This document shows positions 9,846-18,177 of a stretch of 64,000 bases of DNA, one piece after another. The stretch comes from Synergistaceae bacterium. GTDB lineage: Bacteria; Synergistota; Synergistia; Synergistales; Aminobacteriaceae. Made by a program: the position numbers and the translations under genes. Each line of letters opens with the position of its first letter. The stretch's first letter is position 1. The notes beneath the pieces are model-generated. The model was not told the origin of the DNA. It made no database searches and saw only the letters and a list, made by a program, of their open reading frames with translations. The DNA lies in contig JAHDKT010000010.1 in NCBI GenBank assembly GCA_018436725.1, positions 1 through 64,000 of the forward strand. The letters run 5' to 3'.

Positions 9846-10459
9846 AACGGTCGTTCCTCCTTAAGGCGCACTTCTCCGAAATCGAGGCCTTCTTCGCGTT
9901 TCACGGTGTCGATGATATCCTCCGACATCAGAATTTCATCAAGGTTCTTTCTCCGGATATCGAGGATCATCTTGCAGACGAGCATGACGATGCAGATCAC
10001 AGCGCTCACCGGCACGGCCATGAGCCACCACTCCATCGTCGTGTGCAGCGCCGTGGATAATTGCGCTTTCCCTCCCTCGGCCATCCGGAAGCCGTACCTG
10101 GCGAGGACGTAGAGAAAGTAGAGGATCAGCCCGTTCGATACGAAAATTATGAATTTCGCGAGCAGCCGCGGAAGTTTCTTGATGAACATCGTAACGCCAA
10201 CGTGCTCATGGCGCCAGATGCAGAGCGCCACTGAAAGCAGCGCCATCCAGATCATCACATAGCGCGACAGCTCCTCCGACCAGCCCAGCGGCGCTCGGAC
10301 GACATACCGGAAAAACACCCCCGCAAGGACCGTGACCGTCATTACTATGGAGAGGAGAAAGACCGGGATCTCCACCGCGCGCTCCAGCCCGTCGCCCACT
10401 TTACGGGCAATGAGAAAGAGGCCTCTCTCCTCCGTTGTTTCGACGCTTTTGACGTCCAT
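9842..10459 (-). CDS. TRAP transporter small permease, DctQ family
   Basis: This 205-residue protein has an N-terminal cytosolic stretch of about 35 residues and then four hydrophobic segments. The F-F-R-Y-V-V-R-A-P-L-G-W-S-E-E-L-S-R-Y motif is the DctQ hallmark. An AGGGAG site sits 4 bases before the ATG. It pairs with the DctM protein through an ATGA overlap. A C-terminal acidic tail of about 40 residues after the last segment is longer than in many DctQ proteins. Confidence 0.88.
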   Translation of the reverse strand: MDVKSVETTEERGLFLIARKVGDGLERAVEIPVFLLSIVMTVTVLAGVFFRYVVRAPLGWSEELSRYVMIWMALLSVALCIWRHEHVGVTMFIKKLPRLLAKFIIFVSNGLILYFLYVLARYGFRMAEGGKAQLSTALHTTMEWWLMAVPVSAVICIVMLVCKMILDIRRKNLDEILMSEDIIDTVKREEGLDFGEVRLKEERPL

Positions 10460-10473
10460 AAAACTCCCTGAGC

Positions 10474-10502
10474 GGGGAATAGGGCTTGCGCCCTATTTCC
10501 CC
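10474..10502 (-). terminator. Stem-loop spanning the dctP stop codon, before dctQ
   Basis: GGGGAATAGGGC (10474-10485) pairs, with one bulged base, with GCCCTATTTCCCC (10490-10502) around a 4-base loop. The TAG of the binding-protein gene lies within the stem. There is no clean T-run on the minus strand, so mRNA protection or a translation-sensitive roadblock is more likely than full termination. It is one of four such structures placed after a binding-protein gene in this window. Confidence 0.5.
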
Positions 10503-11530
10503 TCCTTGATCGCCTGCTCGATGGCGTCGAGGTACATCTGTGCGAGCGCGACGCCTTCATCCTTGTACGTCTCCTTGATAAATTCCATCGCCGCTGCGCG
10601 TCCGACCTCGCGGAACTCCTGCAGCGCTTCGGGAGTGGGCGTGTTGATCTCCATGCCGGCCGCGATAAGGGCGGGGAGGCCCTTCTCGGAGGACTCGATG
10701 ATCCGGTTCAGGCCGCGTCCGGCGATGATCGCGGTCCGCGCCGCCGCGTCGACGATGCCCCGCTCCTTCTCATCCAGCTTCTCGTAGAAGTCCTTGTTCA
10801 TCACCCAGCAGTAGCTGCTGTACAGGTGGTTGGTAAGGGTGAGGTACTTCTGGACCTCGAAGAGCTTTCCGGTGAGGACGATGGGAATGGGGTTGTGCTG
10901 GCCGTCCACAACGCCCGTCTGCAGCGCCGTGTACACCTCGGCCCACGCGACGGGAGTGGCCGCCGCGCCGTAGGCCTTCATCAGATTCTGGTGCGAGGGG
11001 AGCGTCATGGTGCGCATCTTCAGGCCCTTCATATCCGCAACGGTCCGGATGGCTCTGGTATTGTTCGAGAGCTGGAAGAAACCGCCCGCCTCGCCGTAGC
11101 CGAGGACCTTGAATCCGGTCTTTGCTTCTATCTCCTTCGCAAGGTGCTGACCGAAGGGACCATCGTACACCTTCCACGCGATATCGTAGTTGGGAACGGC
11201 GAAGGGAATGTCGACGATGCTGTACAGCGGATAGAACGCGGCCATGCCGCCCGCTGAGGCGATGTAGCTCTGAACGACGCCCAGCTTTACCTGCTCCATC
11301 GTCTCGCGCTCGTTGCCGAGCTGGCCCGCCGGGAAGATGTCGACCTTGATGGAACCATTGCTCTCGGCCTCGACCATGCTCTTGAAGACCGCGGTCATCG
11401 CTGCCGTCGCCACCTCGAACGGCTGCTGGGGGTTGAGGTGGGCGAGTTTGATCGACTTCGTCGCAGCGAACGCCGCCGCGGATGTCAGCACAAGGCACAC
11501 TACCAAGAACATCAATGCGAATCTCTTCAT
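10493..11530 (-). CDS. TRAP transporter substrate-binding protein, DctP family
   Basis: Start at 11530 follows a GGAGGAGA site and gives 345 residues with a clear Sec signal peptide ending near A-A-A-F-A-A. DctP features follow: L-A-H-L-N-P-Q-Q-P-F-E at the mature start, F-P-A-G-Q-L-G-N-E-R-E, the substrate-contacting Arg region G-L-K-M-R-T near residue 175, and Y-T-A-L-Q-T-G-V-V-D-G-Q-H-N-P. The protein captures an organic anion in the periplasm for the Q-M permease pair downstream. The open frame upstream of 11530 encodes an Arg-rich stretch and is not used. Substrate unknown; genomic context suggests a ureido acid. Confidence 0.92.
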   Translation of the reverse strand: MKRFALMFLVVCLVLTSAAAFAATKSIKLAHLNPQQPFEVATAAMTAVFKSMVEAESNGSIKVDIFPAGQLGNERETMEQVKLGVVQSYIASAGGMAAFYPLYSIVDIPFAVPNYDIAWKVYDGPFGQHLAKEIEAKTGFKVLGYGEAGGFFQLSNNTRAIRTVADMKGLKMRTMTLPSHQNLMKAYGAAATPVAWAEVYTALQTGVVDGQHNPIPIVLTGKLFEVQKYLTLTNHLYSSYCWVMNKDFYEKLDEKERGIVDAAARTAIIAGRGLNRIIESSEKGLPALIAAGMEINTPTPEALQEFREVGRAAAMEFIKETYKDEGVALAQMYLDAIEQAIKEGK

Positions 11531-11718
11531 TTTGTCTCCTCCTTTTGTGTCAACGGATCCCGTACGTACCGCAGGATCTCTCCGAGAAACTCTCCGCCGA
11601 AACCTCCGAAAAAACCGGCGCATCCCGCTAACGGCAGGAACCCCTTGGGCGGCAGCCGGTCTCTTCCGCTCTGCGAAGCGGCATCACCTCCCCGAAACAT
11701 GTCGGGCGGACGTGCTCC

Positions 11719-13194
11719 TTACAGCAATCCGGTCATCTTGTTGAATTCTTCGATCCGTTCGTCGATCTTGTCAGCCATCGCGTGGATGCTTCCCCAGTAC
11801 TCTTCCGCGTCGTACCACTGGGCGTTCAGCTCCTCCGAGGTCTTCCCCTGCTGCTCCACCCAAGTGTAGTACTTCAAGTTGTGCACGCGCTTCCGCTCCT
11901 GGTACGTCAGCTCCAGGAGGCCGTCCGTACGGACGCCGAGCACGTGGCGCGCATGGTCGGCCGCCGCGTTCATATCGGAATAAGGGCCGAACTCCTCCTC
12001 CATCTCCTTCAGGCGGGAACCGTACATCTCCATCGAGTCGGTGAAGACCGTCAGGATGACGTCCTTCGACGTCAGCTCGTAGTACTTCGCCATCTTGACC
12101 GCCATCAGCACGTTCGCCGCGCCGGAGATGCCCATCAGCGGAAGCCGATCTATGAAATCCTCCTTCAAGCCGAGCGAGCGCAGATATTTTTTCCCCGCCG
12201 GTTCGTTGCATAGACGGATGAAGCCCATGCTGTCGTCGTCGTCGATGGCCATCACCAAGTCGGTGTTCTTCACGTTGTGCACCCAGGGAACGTGCTTGTC
12301 GCCGATACCTTCGATTCTGTGCGCGCCGAAGCCGTTCTCCAGCAGCGTGGGGCACTGCAGCGCCTCGCCCACGCCTACCTTGCTGTTCGGGAAGACCTTT
12401 TTGAGGTAGTCGCCGCAGGCGGTCGTCCCCGCCGAACCGGAGGTCACCACGACTCCGGCGTAGCGCCCGTCGACGCCCAAAACTTCGCGGAGCACTTCCT
12501 CCATCGCGCCGCCGGTGACCTGATAGTGCCACAGATGGTTCCCCATCTCGTCGAACTGGTTGAAGACCACGATGTTGTCGCGCGTGCGGCGAAGTTCCCA
12601 GACTTTGTCGTAGATCTCCTTCACATTGCTCTCCGTCCCCGGAGTGGCGATGATCTCTCCCGCGACGGTTTCGAGCCAGTCGAAGCGCTCGCGACTCATC
12701 CCTTCGGGAAGAATGGCGATGGACTCGCACCCCAGAAGCTGCGCGTTGTAGGCGCCGCCGCGGCAGTAGTTCCCCGTGGAGGGCCAGACTGCCTTCTGGT
12801 GAAGCGGGTCGAACTGGCCTGTGACGAGGCGCGGCGCGAGGCAGCCGAAGCTTGCGCCGACTTTGTGCGCCCCCGTCGGGAACCACTTGCCGACGATGGC
12901 GATGATACGGGCGTCCACCCCTGTCAGCGCCTTCGGCAGCTCGATATAGTTCACCTTTCCGAAGAGACCTCCGGTCTTCTTCGGTTCGTTCTTCCATGTG
13001 ATGCGGAAGAGGTTCGCGGAGTCGACGTCCCAGAGCCCCGTATTCTTCAGTTTTTCCTTGATGGCGGCCGGAGTGTGGTTCTCCGGATCCTTCATCTGCT
13101 TGAATGTGGGGATGACGATATTTCGCTTCTTCGCCATTTCGACGGCGTTCTTCAACCCCTCTTCGTGAATCGTCAGGTCTATCGAATACGGCAT
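11719..13194 (-). CDS. PLP-dependent lyase, fold type II (possible diaminopropionate-lyase analogue)
   Basis: The ATG at 13194 follows GGAGGAACGAT and gives 491 residues. A Schiff-base Lys (Lys111) sits in G-A-H-K-V-G-A-S, the substrate Asn loop is S-T-G-N at 139-142, and a Gly/Ser-rich phosphate loop is S-G-S-A-G-T-T. These place it in the tryptophan-synthase-beta/threonine-deaminase fold. It is about 90 residues longer than the diaminopropionate ammonia-lyase (YgeX/DpaL) that normally accompanies YgeW and YgeY, and I do not recognise it as a standard YgeX. Its place between a TRAP transporter and glyA suggests it performs the final alpha,beta-elimination giving pyruvate and ammonia. A thiolase or cysteine-synthase-like role is possible. 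Confidence 0.7.
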   Translation of the reverse strand: MPYSIDLTIHEEGLKNAVEMAKKRNIVIPTFKQMKDPENHTPAAIKEKLKNTGLWDVDSANLFRITWKNEPKKTGGLFGKVNYIELPKALTGVDARIIAIVGKWFPTGAHKVGASFGCLAPRLVTGQFDPLHQKAVWPSTGNYCRGGAYNAQLLGCESIAILPEGMSRERFDWLETVAGEIIATPGTESNVKEIYDKVWELRRTRDNIVVFNQFDEMGNHLWHYQVTGGAMEEVLREVLGVDGRYAGVVVTSGSAGTTACGDYLKKVFPNSKVGVGEALQCPTLLENGFGAHRIEGIGDKHVPWVHNVKNTDLVMAIDDDDSMGFIRLCNEPAGKKYLRSLGLKEDFIDRLPLMGISGAANVLMAVKMAKYYELTSKDVILTVFTDSMEMYGSRLKEMEEEFGPYSDMNAAADHARHVLGVRTDGLLELTYQERKRVHNLKYYTWVEQQGKTSEELNAQWYDAEEYWGSIHAMADKIDERIEEFNKMTGLL

Positions 13195-13204
13195 ATCGTT
13201 CCTC

Positions 13205-14464
13205 CTACTCCAACCCCGGGTACAGGGGGTGACTGTTGCAGCTTTCAAGAACTTCGGCCTTGATGGCGGCAAGCTCAACTTCGTTTTCGACATTGCGCAC
13301 CGCGCGGTCGATCCAGCGGGCGATCCGCTTCATGTCGTCGGCGCCGAAGCCGCGGGTCGTTGCCGCAGGCGTGCCGACCCGGATACCGCTGGTGACGAAC
13401 GGGCTCTGCGTGTCGAACGGGACGGTGTTCTTGTTCACCGTTATCCCCGCCTTGTCCAGGGCCGCTTCCGCAGCTTTTCCGGTGACTCCCTTGCCGGCGA
13501 GGTTCACCAGGATCAGGTGGTTGTCCGTTCCGCCGGAGACAAGGTGATAGTCGAGCGAAAGCAGCTCCTCGGCGAGCGTCTTCGCGTTGGCCACAACCTG
13601 CTTCTGATACTCCTTGAAGGAGGGCTGCAGCGCCTCGCGGAAGGCAACGGCCTTCGCCGCGATCACGTGCATCAGCGGACCGCCCTGCATGCCGGGGAAG
13701 ATGTTTTTGTCTATGACCTTCGCGTACTCCGCGGTCGTCATGATCATGCCGCCGCGCGGTCCCCGGAGCGTCTTGTGCGTCGTCGAGGTGAGGAAGTGGC
13801 AGAAGGGAACAGGATCCTTGTGGCATCCGGCGGCGATCAGCCCGGCTATGTGGGCGATGTCGAAGAAGAGCAGCGCGCCGACCTTGTCGGCGATGGCGCG
13901 GAACTTCTCGGCGTCGATCTCGCGCGGGTAGGCGGAGCCGCCGCAGACGATCATCTTCGGCTTGTGCTCGACGGCGAGGCGCTCGACCTCGGCGAAGTCG
14001 ATCCGCTCGGTCGCCTTGTCGACGCCGTAGGGAACGATGTTGTACAGCTTGCCCGAGAAGTTCACCGGCGACCCGTGGGTCAGGTGACCGCCGTGCGCGA
14101 GGTTCATGGCGAGAATGGTGTCTCCGGGCTGCAGCACGGAGAAGTAGACCGCCATGTTCGCCTGCGATCCGGAGTGCGGCTGCACGTTCACGTGATCGCA
14201 CCCGAAGAGCTGCTTCGCCCTGTCGCGCGCCAGATCCTCCGCCTTGTCCACGACGTGGCAGCCGCCGTAGTATCTGGCGTGCGGATATCCTTCGGCGTAC
14301 TTGTTGGTCATTACCGAGCCCATGGCGGAAAGCACCGCCCGGGAGACGAAGTTCTCCGACGCGATCAGCTCGATACCGTTCCTCTGGCGCGCCAGCTCCT
14401 CGCCGATAGCCGCGAAAATCTCCGGATCGGCATCCCGAAGAAACTCCTGTCCTTGCTCTAACAT
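13205..14464 (-). CDS. glyA: Serine hydroxymethyltransferase
   Basis: The 419-residue protein is a full-length SHMT. It shows I-A-S-E-N-F-V near residue 35, [13 protein letters not shown] near 57, the H-G-G-H-L-T-H-G motif at 124-131 and the PLP Lys231 in [12 protein letters not shown]. It interconverts serine plus THF with glycine plus methylene-THF in the cytosol. Its start overlaps the end of the threonine-synthase-like gene by 7 bases, and it ends 10 bases before the PLP lyase. Together with fhs at the operon end it provides one-carbon transfer for the purine/amino-acid fermentation proposed here, as in classical purinolytic anaerobes. Confidence 0.96.
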   Translation of the reverse strand: MLEQGQEFLRDADPEIFAAIGEELARQRNGIELIASENFVSRAVLSAMGSVMTNKYAEGYPHARYYGGCHVVDKAEDLARDRAKQLFGCDHVNVQPHSGSQANMAVYFSVLQPGDTILAMNLAHGGHLTHGSPVNFSGKLYNIVPYGVDKATERIDFAEVERLAVEHKPKMIVCGGSAYPREIDAEKFRAIADKVGALLFFDIAHIAGLIAAGCHKDPVPFCHFLTSTTHKTLRGPRGGMIMTTAEYAKVIDKNIFPGMQGGPLMHVIAAKAVAFREALQPSFKEYQKQVVANAKTLAEELLSLDYHLVSGGTDNHLILVNLAGKGVTGKAAEAALDKAGITVNKNTVPFDTQSPFVTSGIRVGTPAATTRGFGADDMKRIARWIDRAVRNVENEVELAAIKAEVLESCNSHPLYPGLE

Positions 14465-15705
14465 GGAAACCCACTCCTTTCAAGTTGTCCCGAAAAGTCC
14501 TCGATGGTGGGCTCGACGAGCATCGGGACCCCCACCGACTTCCGTGCGTTCTCTATATCTTTCAGACCGTTCCCGGTGACGACGACGGCAACCCGCTCGC
14601 CGCGCCCGAGAAGCCCTTCTCCGGCCATTTTGCGGAACCCGGCGAACGCAGCCGCCCCTGCGGGCTCTCCGAAGACGCCCGTCTTCCGGGCAAGCTCGGG
14701 GATAGCGGACAGAATCTCCTCGTCGGAAACCGTCACCATATCTCCCTCGGACTCGCGGACGGCGCGAAGCGCCTTGGCCCAGTTCCGCGGAGCGCCGACC
14801 GAAATGCTGTCCGCCACGGTATCGGCCGGGCCGAATGTCACGCGCTCCGCCTTGCTCTTGAAGGCCTCGTAGATCGGCTTCGCACCCCGTGCCTGAACAC
14901 CGACGATCTTCGGCATCCGCGAGATCAGGCTCATGCGGAGAAGATCGGCGAACCCCTTGTACAGACCGCCGATGCAGCAGCCGTCGCCGACCGAGATGAA
15001 CACTCTGTCCGGGAGATCCCAGCCCGTCTGCTCCGCGATCTCGAGCGCGCAGGTCTTCTTTCCCTCCACGAGGTACGGGTTGATCGCGCAGTTCCGGTTG
15101 TACCAGCCGTACTTGTTTATCGCCGCCGTCGCAAGGTTGAAAGCGTCGGCGTAGTCGCCCTTCACCAGGACGACCGTCGCGCCGTAGACCAGAAGCTGCG
15201 TCACCTTGGCGACAGGCGCCTTCTCCGGAACGAAGATGAAGCTGCGAATCCCTCCTACGGCGGCGAATCCCGAAAGCGAACTCGCCGCGTTGCCCGTCGA
15301 AGCGCAAGCGACCGTCCGCTGGTTGATGTCGATCGCCCGGGCCACGCCCACCGCGCTTGCGCGGTCCTTGAGCGACCCCGTCGGATTCCGTCCGTCGTCC
15401 TTCACCCTGAACTCTCTCACGCCGTACTCCTCCGCGACCGCGGGACATTCGTACAGGGGCGTCCAGCCCACCGCGAGGTGGGGGATGCTCCCCTTGTCCA
15501 CTACGGGCAGGATTTCCTCGTAACGCCACAGGGAGCGCTCGCGCCCGGCAAGCGACTCTTTCGTCATCGTCCGGGCAGCCTCCTCGTAGTCGTACAGCAC
15601 ATCGAGCGTGCCGTCGAGCCCGCAGACCGGGCAGGTGTACTCGACCTCTCCCGGAGCGTACGAGGCTCCGCACAGAACACATTTCAATTCAACCGGCTGC
15701 GCCAT
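14458..15705 (-). CDS. thrC: Threonine synthase-like PLP enzyme with N-terminal Cys motif
   Basis: The 415-residue protein begins with paired cysteines (Cys9-x2-Cys12 and Cys25-x2-Cys28), a zinc-ribbon-like element common in one class of threonine synthases. The PLP Lys113 is in P-T-G-S-L-K-D-R, the Asn loop is S-T-G-N-A-A, and the phosphate loop appears as [10 protein letters not shown]. Threonine synthase converts O-phosphohomoserine to threonine. Lying in a catabolic operon beside glyA, it might instead eliminate phosphate or an amino group from another beta-substituted amino acid. It overlaps both neighbours (17 bases upstream, 7 downstream). Family secure, exact reaction not. Confidence 0.75.
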   Translation of the reverse strand: MAQPVELKCVLCGASYAPGEVEYTCPVCGLDGTLDVLYDYEEAARTMTKESLAGRERSLWRYEEILPVVDKGSIPHLAVGWTPLYECPAVAEEYGVREFRVKDDGRNPTGSLKDRASAVGVARAIDINQRTVACASTGNAASSLSGFAAVGGIRSFIFVPEKAPVAKVTQLLVYGATVVLVKGDYADAFNLATAAINKYGWYNRNCAINPYLVEGKKTCALEIAEQTGWDLPDRVFISVGDGCCIGGLYKGFADLLRMSLISRMPKIVGVQARGAKPIYEAFKSKAERVTFGPADTVADSISVGAPRNWAKALRAVRESEGDMVTVSDEEILSAIPELARKTGVFGEPAGAAAFAGFRKMAGEGLLGRGERVAVVVTGNGLKDIENARKSVGVPMLVEPTIEDFSGQLERSGFPC

Positions 15706-17071
15706 GTACCTTCCTCCTTTTTTCTTCCTTTGCGGAAACGCGTTCCTTTCCCTGCCGGCCTACGGGACGTCCTGCGGCCTGAGATGAGGGAGACGCCCCC
15801 TTCCCCGCGGAGCGGGACGTCAAAAGACGTTCCGCCATCGCGCAGTACCCCCTGCAGGAATCGACAAGCGCGTCTATCTCGATATACTCATCCACGGTGT
15901 GTACAAGTTCGCGCCGCGACGGCCCGTAGACCGCCGTCGGAAGCATCCTCTCCGCGGCGTAATAACATCCGTTAGTCCCGAAGCCCGGCAACGCCGAAAC
16001 CTCGAAGCGAAGCCCCGCTCCCTCCAGCGCCGCCGAAAGCTCGCGCAAAAAAGGCATGCCGGAAGGGATCGTCCATGCGGGAGCGTAATGGCTTCCTCTG
16101 ATGGGGGCTCCCGTATAGCAGCGATCCTCCATCACCGGGTACGAGACCTTCGCACGGAGTTCCGGAAGAACACGGACCGCTTCCTGCACGATCTCCTCGA
16201 ACTGCCGAACGACGCTCTCCAGCGTCTCGCCGAGCAGCAGACGTCTGTCGAAAACGGCGGTGCACCGCTCGGGGATCGCGCTGCTGTCGGGGCGAGCCTC
16301 CCGCTGGGAACTCTCTCTGTTGTATGACGGCGAGGAAAAGAGATTGGTGAGAACAAGGATCCCCTCGCCAAGAAAGGCGTCGCGCGGGGGAGTGAAACGG
16401 TTCTTGAGGAAGGAGAGGAACTCGATCATGACGTCGGCCGCGTTCACTCCGAACTCCGGGTGCGAGGAGTGGGCCATCCTGCCGAAGACATCGACGCGGA
16501 TCTCCGCCCTCCCGCGCTGACCACGCTCAAGCAAAAGATCGGAGGCCTCTCCGACGATCACGCAGTCGGGATCGGTGAAGTCGCCTATAGCTTTCGAGGC
16601 GACCCGCTCGAACGTCTCCTGATGCACCGCTCCCGCGACGAAGAGTCTGCCTTTCAAGGCGCCGCTCCGGTCCCTCTTCAGCAAGGACGCGGCGAGCATC
16701 ATCGCCGCGAGCGCGCCCTTCTGGTCCGAGGCGGCCCTTCCGTAAATCCGGTTCTCTTCGATGAACGCTCCGAAGGGGTACTTCGACCACTCGGCCGCGT
16801 CTCCCGCATCGACATGGTCCATCTGCGCGGTGAGAAGAAGTCTCGGCCCCTCCGCCGAAAAGACGATCTCGCCCACGACGTTGCCGTACGAATCGATCAC
16901 GACGGAGTCGTACCCAAGCGAGCGCATGCTCTCGGCGACGAAACGGGCCACGTCGCCCTCGCGGCCGGAAACACCGGGGCGGCGCAGAAGCTCCTGGCAA
17001 AGCTGGATAAGCTCGTCCGGAGCTACCGACGCAACAGCCTGCCGCAGGTCCCGAACAGCGAACTCGTCCAT
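15689..17071 (-). CDS. M20 family peptidase-like protein with altered metal site
   Basis: This 460-residue protein is the first gene of the long minus-strand run. It aligns with YgeY over its M20 core, but two expected metal ligands differ: the His of H-x-D is Gln83 (A-Q-M-D-H-V-D), and the Glu after the catalytic Glu152 is Thr153 (H-Q-E-T-F). The bridging Asp116 (A-S-D-Q-K-G), a Glu in V-G-E-A-S-D and the C-terminal His (L-V-H-T-V-D-E) remain. His86 could substitute. The last 45 residues form a basic low-complexity tail that overlaps the next gene. It may be a metal-shifted hydrolase, a racemase-like or binding variant, or a YgeY paralogue. Confidence 0.78.
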   Translation of the reverse strand: MDEFAVRDLRQAVASVAPDELIQLCQELLRRPGVSGREGDVARFVAESMRSLGYDSVVIDSYGNVVGEIVFSAEGPRLLLTAQMDHVDAGDAAEWSKYPFGAFIEENRIYGRAASDQKGALAAMMLAASLLKRDRSGALKGRLFVAGAVHQETFERVASKAIGDFTDPDCVIVGEASDLLLERGQRGRAEIRVDVFGRMAHSSHPEFGVNAADVMIEFLSFLKNRFTPPRDAFLGEGILVLTNLFSSPSYNRESSQREARPDSSAIPERCTAVFDRRLLLGETLESVVRQFEEIVQEAVRVLPELRAKVSYPVMEDRCYTGAPIRGSHYAPAWTIPSGMPFLRELSAALEGAGLRFEVSALPGFGTNGCYYAAERMLPTAVYGPSRRELVHTVDEYIEIDALVDSCRGYCAMAERLLTSRSAGKGASPSSQAAGRPVGRQGKERVSAKEEKRRKVHGAAG

Positions 17072-17139
17072 GCCATCGCCTCCTTGTTCGTCGTGCGCGC
17101 TCTTTCCCGACGCGATGCTTCACGCATTCGACCACTACC

Positions 17140-17187
17140 AAGATACACCAGATAGTATTATTTGCAAGAAGGAAAAAATGATATAAT
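17140..17187. promoter_or_regulatory. Divergent promoter region for the purine-type operon and lysR
   Basis: On the minus strand TTGCAA (17167-17162) and TATCTT (17145-17140) are separated by 16 bases, a plausible promoter for the 17-kb run. On the plus strand TATAAT (17182-17187) is a good -10 for the LysR gene, with only a weak -35 (TTATTT near 17158). The inverted repeat ATAC-N8-GTAT (17143-17158) lies between and over the minus promoter and fits the T-N11-A style of LysR-family sites. This is a prediction from sequence only. Confidence 0.55.
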
Positions 17188-17218
17188 ACTTCAGTAAAAC
17201 CTATAAAGGAGGCGGCAC

Positions 17219-18127
17219 ATGAACCTTCATCAGTTGAGGATATTCTGCACGATCGTGGAGGAGGGTTCCTTCAGGCAGGCCGCGGAGAAGCTGTTTCTGT
17301 CGCAGCCCTCCGTAAGCCAGCAGGTCGCGTCCCTTGAAAAAAGCTACGATGTCCGCCTCTTCGAACGAAAAGGGCGCACCGTCTCCCTCACCCCCGAAGG
17401 AAGGGCGCTCCATGTGCTCGCCTCGGACCTCCTTCGCCAGGCGGACGAGATCCCGGCCCGCTTCCGCGACATGAGAGCCCTCCGTTCGGGACGGCTGGAG
17501 ATCGGCGTTTCCCCGTTCGCAGGCTACTATATTCTCCCGCAAGCGCTCGTAGGCTTCCGGGAGAATTTTCCGGCCGTCTCCATCTCCGTCACATCGGGCA
17601 ATACCACGGAGATTCTCCGGGATCTGAAACGCGGGAACGTCGAAATGGTCATCCTCGGGAAGAGTTTCCCATTCTCGAAGGATCCCGCGCTCACCTACCG
17701 CCCTCTTGGCGACGACAGGCTCGTTCTCGTCGCCCCTCAAGGACACCCCTGGGCTTCCAGCGGACAGGCGTCGTTCCCCGATGCGGAGCGCCGCACCCTG
17801 ATCCGATTCTCCGGCGACTGCCCTCTTGCGACGTACGTGGACGAATTCCTGCTCCGCAACAGAATATCCTTCGGTGAACAGGTCGAAACGGACGAGATCG
17901 AGCTGGCGAAAAACCTGGCGGAATACGGGGTGGGAGTTCTCATTACCAGCTCCCTCTCGGTGCAGGGGAGTATTGCGTCCGGGCGCCTCGCTCCCGTCAT
18001 GCTCGAAGGGATGGACGACATGGCCTGGGAGATTCAGTGCGTCTACTCCTCGTCGAAAGGGCTCTCCTACCCCGGTTGGGAGATGGTGAAGCGCCTGGAG
18101 GCAACCTGCCGCGACCTGCTGCATTGA
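17219..18127 (+). CDS. LysR family transcriptional regulator
   Basis: The 302-residue protein has the standard LysR winged helix-turn-helix at residues 1-60 (M-N-L-H-Q-L-R-I-F, then F-R-Q-A-A-E-K-L-F-L-S-Q-P-S-V-S-Q-Q) and an effector-binding domain from about 90 to the end. AAAGGAGGC lies 6 bases before the ATG. It diverges from the M20-to-fhs run across a 147-base gap, the usual position for a LysR protein controlling its neighbour in response to a pathway metabolite. The probable effector is a purine- or ureide-pathway intermediate, which is inference. Confidence 0.93.
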   Translation: MNLHQLRIFCTIVEEGSFRQAAEKLFLSQPSVSQQVASLEKSYDVRLFERKGRTVSLTPEGRALHVLASDLLRQADEIPARFRDMRALRSGRLEIGVSPFAGYYILPQALVGFRENFPAVSISVTSGNTTEILRDLKRGNVEMVILGKSFPFSKDPALTYRPLGDDRLVLVAPQGHPWASSGQASFPDAERRTLIRFSGDCPLATYVDEFLLRNRISFGEQVETDEIELAKNLAEYGVGVLITSSLSVQGSIASGRLAPVMLEGMDDMAWEIQCVYSSSKGLSYPGWEMVKRLEATCRDLLH

Positions 18128-18145
18128 AGAGATTTTCCAAAAACG

Positions 18146-18168
18146 AAGGGGCTCGAAAAGAGCCCCTT
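18146..18168. terminator. Bidirectional terminator between lysR and pepF
   Basis: AAGGGGCTC (18146-18154) and GAGCCCCTT (18160-18168) form a perfect 9-bp stem with a GAAAA loop in the 50-base gap between two convergent genes. T-rich sequence flanks the stem on the minus side (TCGTTTTTGG). It can serve both genes. Confidence 0.8.
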
Positions 18169-18177
18169 CCGCAACGT

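Noticed and set aside
11531-11718. Intrinsic terminator between the PLP lyase and dctP genes
   Set aside because: A T6 run exists on the minus strand (GGTTTTTTCGG), but the sequence before it forms only short, interrupted stems.
17143-17158. A third possible GntR site: ATACTATCT near the lysR promoter matches part of the 31018-31030 palindrome
   Set aside because: Only nine bases are shared, which is expected by chance in 64 kb. The rest of the 23-bp element is absent.
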